A stretch of 64,000 nucleotides of DNA. It comes from Apium graveolens. Taxonomy: Eukaryota; Streptophyta; Magnoliopsida; Apiales; Apiaceae. Shown here piece by piece: positions 57,738 through 64,000 of the stretch; position 1 is the first letter of the stretch; every line of letters starts with the position of its first letter. The DNA lies in NCBI RefSeq assembly GCF_009905375.1, contig NC_133647.1, forward strand, positions 170,730,790 through 170,794,789, written 5' to 3'. Made by a program: the position numbers and the translations under genes. The notes under the pieces were generated by a model. The model did not search any database. It worked only from the letters and a program-made list of their open reading frames with translations, and was not told the origin of the DNA.

Positions 57738-57938
57738 AATTGAAACCAAGTCAAAGATCTACAACTGCTTAAATTCTGAAGTTTATACAGACTGAAGCTG
57801 TTATCAGAAGTTAAAGATGGTAAAGCTGAAAGGACTGTAAGTTGTAGTTATCTAGTCAAATTCTCATGCATTTGTACTTAATGTTTTTGACATCATCAAA
57901 TATCTATTGAACTTGTATATTATGCTAATTTACAAGTT

Positions 57939-57947
57939 GGGGGAGAT
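57939..57947 (+). other. Polypurine tract of the SIRE-like copia
   Basis: GGGGGAGAT immediately before the right LTR start TGTTAG (with TT of AAGTTGGGGG upstream). This is the standard position for a copia PPT. Confidence 0.85.
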
Positions 57948-58568
57948 TGTTAGATATATTTGATAATGTCATGTGTAATATGATTTGTGTTTAGTTTTCA
58001 GATCTTACCTAACATAACAAATCAGTACTTAACTGGAAATCAGCACTTATACTGAAGACAGAACTTAAGATATCAGAATTTAAGTTATCAGAACTTAAGT
58101 GATCAGAAGATATTTATCAGGAGATAATATCAGGACTTAAGATGACTTTCAGATAAGGCAGGCGGCTGATTGAAATGAAAGAAGATCGAGACTAAGACAA
58201 AAATAAATATGCATGAAGAAGGAATTCTATGAAGAATATAATACTTAGAAGAAAAGATAACTAGTTGATATATTTTAGGAAGCAGAATTATATTCCATAT
58301 CAATTATAATTTATCTTGTAAATGTGTAGTATATAAACACAGACATAGAGTTTACACTATAAGTGTTACGATTATCGAAGTTATTATTCTTTGTAACTCT
58401 AGCAGCTCTCGTGATAATTTGTTCATCACTGAGAGAGGAAAGTTCCATATTGTAACAGAGTTTATTGTGTTGAATAAAATCTGTTTTCTGTTACTTGAGT
58501 TCTTATATTCGATTTGTTTGTGCTAAACACTGTATTCAACCCCCTTCTACAGTGTGTGTGACCTAACA
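57948..58568 (+). repeat. Right (3') LTR of the SIRE-like copia
   Basis: 621 bp, TGTTAGATATATTTG...GTGACCTAACA, TATATAAA at 58330-58337. Near-identical to the left LTR apart from the hAT insertion there. It contains repeated TATCAGAACTTAAG units at about 58070-58110. Confidence 0.95.
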
Positions 58569-60444
58569 AACCCAAGTGATTTCGTCAACCGTGGAGGTAC
58601 CTCCTCATTAAACTTATGCAGCCACCCAAGGAGAAGCCCAGATAGGGGCAACTGAACCTCAGCCACAAGGGACGATTCCCTCGGCTACTCAAGGTACGAA
58701 TCCCCAACTTCAACAACTACAGGCACCTGTGACTTCTCGACCCATTGGGTATGAGTATTCAACTGTTGTGACTACTAACCCCCCATATGGGATGCCCCTT
58801 TACCCTGAGGTTGGAGGAAGTGGACATGCTAGGCGAAGTGAAACACGAGGGCGATCGCCCCCTATATAAAAGGTTTGGCTCCTATCCCTGAGGATCAAGA
58901 ATTTTCTGGTCCTTACACTGAAAGAGACTCCGAATCTTCGGATGATGAAGTGGCCCCAAGAAGGAGGCGTGCTGGCAAAGAGCCGATGGCTGATGGTCGC
59001 CAACGTCCTAGGAGCACCCAAGGGATGAATTCCCAAGAAATCACGGGCTGAATCATTTCAATTAATAGCGTCACTTGAGAGCGAAGGAATCCTTGAGAGA
59101 CTACCTGAACCTTTTCACGAAGGAAGCTTTAAAAGTCCCGGACCTTGATGACAAGGTAGCCATGATAGCACTACAATAGGGAACTAGGGATGAATTCTTC
59201 AAGATGTCCTTGGCCAAGCGCCCCCTGAGAGCATGTTGCAGCTCCAAGATAGGGCCGGGAAGTATATCAAGGTGGAGGAGAGCACGAGGAAGACCGTGGT
59301 GAGCAACGAGCCCGATGGAGGCAAGAAGCAGAAAACTGATCTGGAGTATGTCGCTAAGGACAAGTATCCTAGAACTGAGCAAAGCAACAACTCAACTCCG
59401 AAGAGGGGAGGACCTGGATAAAAATTCACTGAGTATGCTAAGCTGAATGCTCCAAGGAGCCAAATTTTGATGGAAATCGAGAAAGATCGAGATATTCGTT
59501 AGCCTAAGCCCTTGAAGGCTGATCCTTCCAAGCTAGATAAGAGCAAGTATTGTAGATTTCACAAGGATGTTGGTCATGACACCGATGAGTGTAGGCAACT
59601 GAAAGATGAAATTGAGTTCCTTATTAGAAAAGGGAGATTGAACAAGTACACTGGAGATGGAGGAGATAGGAGCAACAACGTGAGAAAAAACTTTGACGAT
59701 CGAAGAAGAGATCAAGAAGATCAGGGGCGAAATCCCCAACCTAGGGGACCGATGATAAATGCAATCTTCGGAGGACCGCGACCCCGAGGGCCTGTGATAA
59801 ACACAATTTTTGGAGGACCAACTGCTACTGGATTATCCAAGAACTCCTGGAAAGCGTATGCCCGAGAAGTTATGCATATGGTTGGGGAAGCCCCGAAGAG
59901 GGCCAGGACAGGAGTAATAATGTCTTTTGATGATTCTGATCTGGAGGGTGTGAAGTTTCCCCATGACGACCCGCTGGTCATAACCCCGATAATAGGGAAC
60001 AACCCGGTGATGAGGGTCCTTGTGGATAATGGTGCTTCTGTGGATATCTTGCTCCATGATACCTTTTTAAGGATGGGATATAATGACTCCCAATTGACCC
60101 CAACCGACATGCCGATATATGGATTTGCGGGAGTTGAGTGCCCCGTGGAAGGGATAATCAAGTTGCCAACAACCATAGGACAGGAACCAAGGCAAGCAAC
60201 TCAGATGTTGGACTTTGTGGTGGTGAAGGCTAGTTCGACTTACAACACTATCATGGGAAGAACAGGGATACACGCCTTCAAGGCAGTCCCTTCTTCCTAC
60301 CATTCAGTTATGAAGTTTCCCACCCGAAATGGGATCGGAGAAGAGAGAGGAGATCAAAAAATGGCTAGAAGTTGTTATGTGGCCTCTTTGAGGGCAGATG
60401 GAGTTGGAGGGCAGGTTCTTCCTATTGAAGATCTGGATATCTGA
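58569..60444 (+). pseudogene. Second gypsy element: gag and protease (copy B)
   Basis: Continues the gag opened at 43023. Stops (for example at 58612 and 58866) break the first part. An intact stretch from 59512 to 60444 (310 codons) holds a zinc-knuckle-like CRFHKDVGHDTDEC, a Gly/Arg/Pro-rich linker with repeated GPMINAIFGGP/GPVINTIFGGP, then the aspartic protease with VLVDNGASVDILL and YNTIMGRTGI. The linker repeat is a short internal duplication. Confidence 0.88.
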
Positions 60445-60480
60445 GAGAATGATGAGAAAAGAGGAAAGCCAGCAGAAGAC

Positions 60481-61994
60481 TTGGTTTCGATTCCTTTAGC
60501 CCCCGAGGATCCTGAGAAGGTGACTTTCATTGGAGCCACACTCGAGGAGCCCCTTAGAGGGAAGTTGGTGAAATTTTTGCAAGAAAATAGTGACGTGTTT
60601 GCATGGTCAGCAGCTGATATGCTAGGCATAGACCCAGAACTGATTACTCACAAGCTGAATGTGGACCCAAATCGGAAGACAGTGAAGCAAAAGAAAAGAA
60701 GTTTTGCTCCAGAAAGGCAAGAAGCTATTAAACAGGAGGTCGAGAAGATCTTAGAGGCTGGTTTCATTAAGGAGATACAGTTTCTGGAATGGTTGTAGCA
60801 AACCCTGTAATGGTGAAGAAGGCTAATTGAAAATGGAGGATGTGTATAGACTTCACTGATCTGAATGATGCATGCCCTAAGGACTGTTTTCCGTTGCCAA
60901 GGATTGATGCTTTGATAGATGCCACTGCTGGGCATGAGATGCTGAGCTTTATGGATGGGTTTAGTGGATACAATTAGATCAAGATGCACAAGGACAACAT
61001 TCCAAAGGTATCATTCATCACTGAATTTGGTGTTTATTGTTATCTTGTTATGGCATTTGGTCTCAAGAATGCAGGAGCCACCTATCAAAGGTTGGTAAAT
61101 AAAATTTTTAAGGATCTTATTGGCAAGACTATGGAAGTCTATGTTGATGACATGTTAGTCAAGAGTCTAGAAAAGACTGCTCATATAACCCATTTGAGGG
61201 AAGCTTTTGAGGTCCTAAGATACCATAAGATGATGTTAAATCCTACGAAGTGTGCTTTCAGAGAAGGGTCTGGAAAGTTTTTGGGATTGATGGTCTCCAA
61301 GAGAGGAATTGAGGCCAATCCCGATAAAATAAAAGCAATCCTGGACATGGAGCCACCAAAAACTATCAAAGATGTTCAGAAGCTCACTGGAAGGGTTGCT
61401 GCATTGGGACGATTCATCTCCAAGTCTGGAGATAAGTGCTTGTCATTTTTCAAGTCTTTAAAGAAGGTTAAGGATTTTGTATGGAGTGAGGAAAGCCAGA
61501 AGGCATTTGAGGAATTAAAGAAATATATGGCCCAGGCCCCGTTGTTGGCCAAGCCAGCTTTGAATGAAGTTTTATACTTGTACTTGGCCGTTTATGAGAA
61601 TGCCTTAAGCGCTGTATTGGTTAAGGAGGAGCTGAAAATTTAGAAACCCGTATATTATGTCAGCAAAATTCTGCATGGAGCTGAGTTGAATTATTCAACT
61701 ATTGAGAGGTTTACTTTAGCTTTGGTAATGGCTTCAAGAAAGTTACGTCCTTAATTTCAGGCTCATCAAATTGAGGTGCTAACAAATCAGCCCTTGAGAA
61801 ATATAATTCATAGTCCCAAGGCTAGTGGGAGACTGATCAAATGGGCAATAGAGCTAGGAGAATTCGATATCAAATACAAGCCACGAACGGCAATAAAAGC
61901 CCAGGCATTGGCTGACTTTATGGTGGAATGTACCATACCCAACCAAGAAGTCGGGGGGCAGGAAGATACCATACCCGACCAAGAAGTCGGGGGG
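60481..61994 (+). pseudogene. Second gypsy element: RT and RNase H, truncated
   Basis: RT begins in frame with gag (VFAWSAADMLGIDP, FAPERQEAIKQEVEKIL). After a stop/shift at ~60796 it continues (ATYQRLVNKIFKD, VYVDDMLVKS, KFLGLMVSKRGIEANP) to 61643. RNase H follows after in-frame stops (VLTNQPLRNIIHSP, KWAIELGEFDI). It ends in two copies of TIP(N/D)QEVGG and is cut at 61994 by the third copia element. Second RNase H and integrase are not in the window. Confidence 0.9.
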
Positions 61995-63198
61995 TGTTAG
62001 GTCCCAATATGTTTGTAGAAGGGGGGGTTGAATACAAACTATACCGTTTAATCGAATAAAATGCGGAATAAAAAGGTGAAACAAAATTCAAATTAAATAA
62101 AATTTTTATTAAACTTGAAAGGTGTTACCACAACGGTATCTGTTATAAGGGATTAATCTCAAATCAATTATTACAAATCTAGAATAAATTCGACATGAAC
62201 TTTTTCTATTTTTGCAATAAAAAGATCAAATGCTAAATGTGATTTGAGATTAATATCTAGGGATTTTGATCCGCTAGATTGTTACACAAGAACAAGATAA
62301 ATAATTCTAGTGGTTTGGATTTAACTTTACAATCTAGAATTTTGATCTTGAATAAAGCAGATGAAAAATGAAATGTTTTGCTTTTGTTTCTGCTGTGTTA
62401 TTGAATTGGTTTTTTTTGGATGATAGTCAGAATGAATGTCTTCTGCTTCTTTTATCAAAATAGCCGAATGGAAATGAACTGCAATGACAATCCCTTGGCT
62501 CAGCAAGACAATTGGTAGAACTATCTTTAGAGCTAGCAAGACAATCAGAATGAACTAGCAAGACTTTCGGTATGACTATCAATTGTCATACCGATTGTCA
62601 TAGTAGTTCAAATCATATTGTCTTACTGAATTAATAATAGATTTTAATCTAATAAAAATTCTGAAAACCCTTAATATTAATTCTGAATTAATTAATCTTT
62701 GCAGATATAATTTATTTTCTTAATTAAATTATATGACTTAATTAATTAATAGAGAATTAATACTAATCTTGAGCAGCAACCATTCTTCTGAATATCTTCT
62801 GAAAATCACTGAAAATTATGAATCAATTCCACCACTTCAATGTTGACACTCGATGTACTGTCTGGTTCATCAGTGACTAACTTCCGTGACGTTTCTTCAT
62901 GCCTTGACCTTGATACTCTTGATTTTCTTCAGACTAAATCCTTGTAATTAATTAATACCTTGACGAGATCTCTGTCACTTGATTAACTCCACAATCTTGA
63001 TTTATATCACTGAGGCTTGATCAATTTCTTGAGCTTCTTCCAGTGAATTAAGTAATCAAGTCTGTAGATGAACAATGCTTCTTAATCCTTTGACATATGT
63101 TACTCTGTGAGATCTCTCTGACGATAGATCCACTATTTACTTATTACATTCTTAATTGAGTTGAGTTAAATCCTCGAATAAACAAATAGGCTATGACA
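61995..63198 (-). repeat. 3' LTR of the third copia element
   Basis: About 1.2 kb. The outer end is clear (TGTTAGGTCCC on the plus strand). The inner end, set at TATGACA by the TG rule, is uncertain by ~15 bp relative to the purine tract. Confidence 0.6.
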
Positions 63199-63471
63199 TA
63201 TGCCTTTTAATCTCCCCCTATTTGCTTGTTAGAAAATAACAACAAATACTTAGAGGATAACTCAACTAACAAATAAGAAAAAGATATAAACAGTAATGCA
63301 AAGTAAATAGCAGAAAAGTTCTGGATTATATTTAACATTCTCCAGATTCCAAAAGAAATTTACAAGTGAATACAAGATAGATGTTCCTCTAGCCTGAACA
63401 TATAACTACATTAGTCTATCTTAATTCATAAAGCTCTAATCATATTACATTGAGTTTTGAGCTAATTGAAT

Positions 63472-63996
63472 TCAGTTGTCTTCTCTTCTGACTTCACCTT
63501 CTTCTAAATCTTGAAGCAACTCCTTATCAAAGACACGATCCTTTTCTGAAGTGAAGCTGCCTGGCCTGACTGGTTGAACTCCAACTGTCTTTAGCTTATT
63601 CTTGAGTTGATTGTACCTTTTAATATTCTTTTCACAATAAACTTGAATCAGATCAGCTGCTTGAGTTTTCAACATGGATGAATATCCAGCAGTTCTTAAG
63701 TGATGTTCCATCCAGACCAGATGCTTAGTTGAGTAGTCTTTAAGAGATTGTGAATCGAGCTGGCAGATTTGAAGACAGTCAGACTTAAAGAATCTTACCT
63801 GATGAGGATTGTTGACCACTTGAGGACTAGCCCTGCTGGCAAACTCTTTGAGCCTTTCTCGAAGAACTTCATTCAATTCTGAGCTTCTTTTGACTTTTTT
63901 GAGAAGAACCCAAATCTCTGACAAAGAACGATTCTCAAACAGATGAAGTGACACCTTGAAAGATCCTTTGCTTTGACAATATACAAATATGCTCAT
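63472..63996 (-). CDS. Third copia element: C-terminal part of the third region
   Basis: 174 codons are open to the window edge, so the start is not shown (the Met at 63996 is unlikely to be the true start). The sequence is hydrophilic and helical, with LREIRLKEF-like charged repeats, DLIQVYCEKNIKRYNQLKNK and an acidic tail DLEEGEVRRE. It lies just before the PPT and 3' LTR, the place of the SIRE-type third (envelope-like) region. It shows no stops in the visible part. No function can be assigned from sequence. Confidence 0.55.
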   Translation of the reverse strand: MSIFVYCQSKGSFKVSLHLFENRSLSEIWVLLKKVKRSSELNEVLRERLKEFASRASPQVVNNPHQVRFFKSDCLQICQLDSQSLKDYSTKHLVWMEHHLRTAGYSSMLKTQAADLIQVYCEKNIKRYNQLKNKLKTVGVQPVRPGSFTSEKDRVFDKELLQDLEEGEVRREDN

Positions 63997-64000
63997 CTCA

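Larger units (their letters stand above)
43083..58568 (+). mobile_element. SIRE-like Ty1/copia element, rearranged
   Basis: The left LTR is 43083-47759 (split by a hAT element), the right LTR 57948-58568, TGTTAG...CTAACA termini. The target duplication AACCC occurs at 43078-43082, 47760-47764 and 58569-58573. Between 47760 and 48229 lies gypsy gag, not copia. Copia sequence resumes inside gag at 48230. Order: gag, protease, integrase, RT, RNase H, a ~1.9-kb spacer, then an envelope-like third region before the PPT and 3' LTR, as in SIRE/Maximus elements. The PBS and Gag N terminus are missing, and pol and the third region carry shifts and stops. Confidence 0.9.
42404..61994 (+). mobile_element. 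Second Ty3/gypsy element, interrupted twice
   Basis: The 5' LTR is at about 42404-42986, the PBS at 42987, and a gag ATG at 43023. Gag is interrupted at 43082 by the SIRE-like copia and resumes at 58569 to 60444 with protease, then RT and RNase H to 61994. There a third copia element in reverse orientation cuts it. Its integrase and 3' LTR lie beyond the window. It is coded on the plus strand. The protease motif DNGAS and zinc motif CRFHKDVGHDTDEC place it close to the Tat-type element at 22970-32931. Confidence 0.85.
61995..64000 (-). mobile_element. Third copia element (SIRE-like), reverse orientation, partial
   Basis: The LTR end, minus strand CAACCCCCCCTTCTACAAAC and CCTAACA, matches the 3' end of the LTR at 57948-58568 in layout, so this is a SIRE-type LTR read from right to left. 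The LTR spans 61995 to about 63198. A minus-strand purine tract (AAATAGGGGGAGATT) lies at about 63211-63225 and a minus-strand coding region ends at 63472. The rest lies beyond the window, so no target duplication can be checked. Confidence 0.75.

Overview
The window is nuclear DNA of a flowering plant. Intron-containing genes with plant-type products lie in AT-rich DNA packed with plant LTR retrotransposons (Ty1/copia, including SIRE-like, and Ty3/gypsy of Tat type), MITEs, a tRNA-derived SINE and a hAT transposon. The gene content fits a eudicot. I suspect an asterid, but nothing here proves the family.

Positions 1-3,400 are retroelement debris: a non-coding LTR derivative with a PBS and a PPT, a decayed copia reverse transcriptase/RNase H, and a SINE fragment. 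Positions 3,400-20,600 are the gene island. It holds two tandem four-exon genes for DUF3537/gustatory-receptor-like (GRL) membrane proteins (3472-8218 and 9369-11589, +), a non-specific lipid-transfer protein (12913-13269, -), a six-exon peroxisomal short-chain dehydrogenase of IBR1/SDRa type ending in the PTS1 Ser-Arg-Leu (14076-15734, +), and a six-exon SOBER1-like acyl-protein thioesterase/carboxylesterase (16581-20453, -). Several MITEs sit in the introns and spacers.

Positions 20,600-42,400 are a repeat zone. It contains a complete Ty3/gypsy Tat-like element (22970-32931, -; 5-bp TSD TTATG) with two RNase H domains, satellite-like repeats and an antisense promoter-like block. It also contains a complete Ty1/copia element (33286-39064, -; TSD TTTAT) nested in a short TIR transposon, two Stowaway MITEs, a SINE with a 9-bp TSD, and one small secreted cysteine-rich peptide gene candidate (40196-40465, -).

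Positions 42,400-64,000 are a nest. A second gypsy element (LTR at about 42404, +) was hit in its gag by a SIRE-like copia at a site AACCC. A hAT transposon then landed just downstream of the TATA box in the left copia LTR. That left LTR now looks like a solo LTR, with AACCC on both sides followed by gypsy gag. The same gag stretch occurs again after the right LTR, so the locus was rearranged by duplication and deletion, or misassembled. A third copia element in reverse orientation interrupts the gypsy pol at 61995 and runs off the window.

All transposon coding regions in the window carry stops or frameshifts, except the partial reading frame at the right edge. Host genes and transposons do not form a functional unit. 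The likeliest functional loci are the GRL pair, the LTP, IBR1, the SOBER1-like gene and possibly the cysteine-rich peptide.
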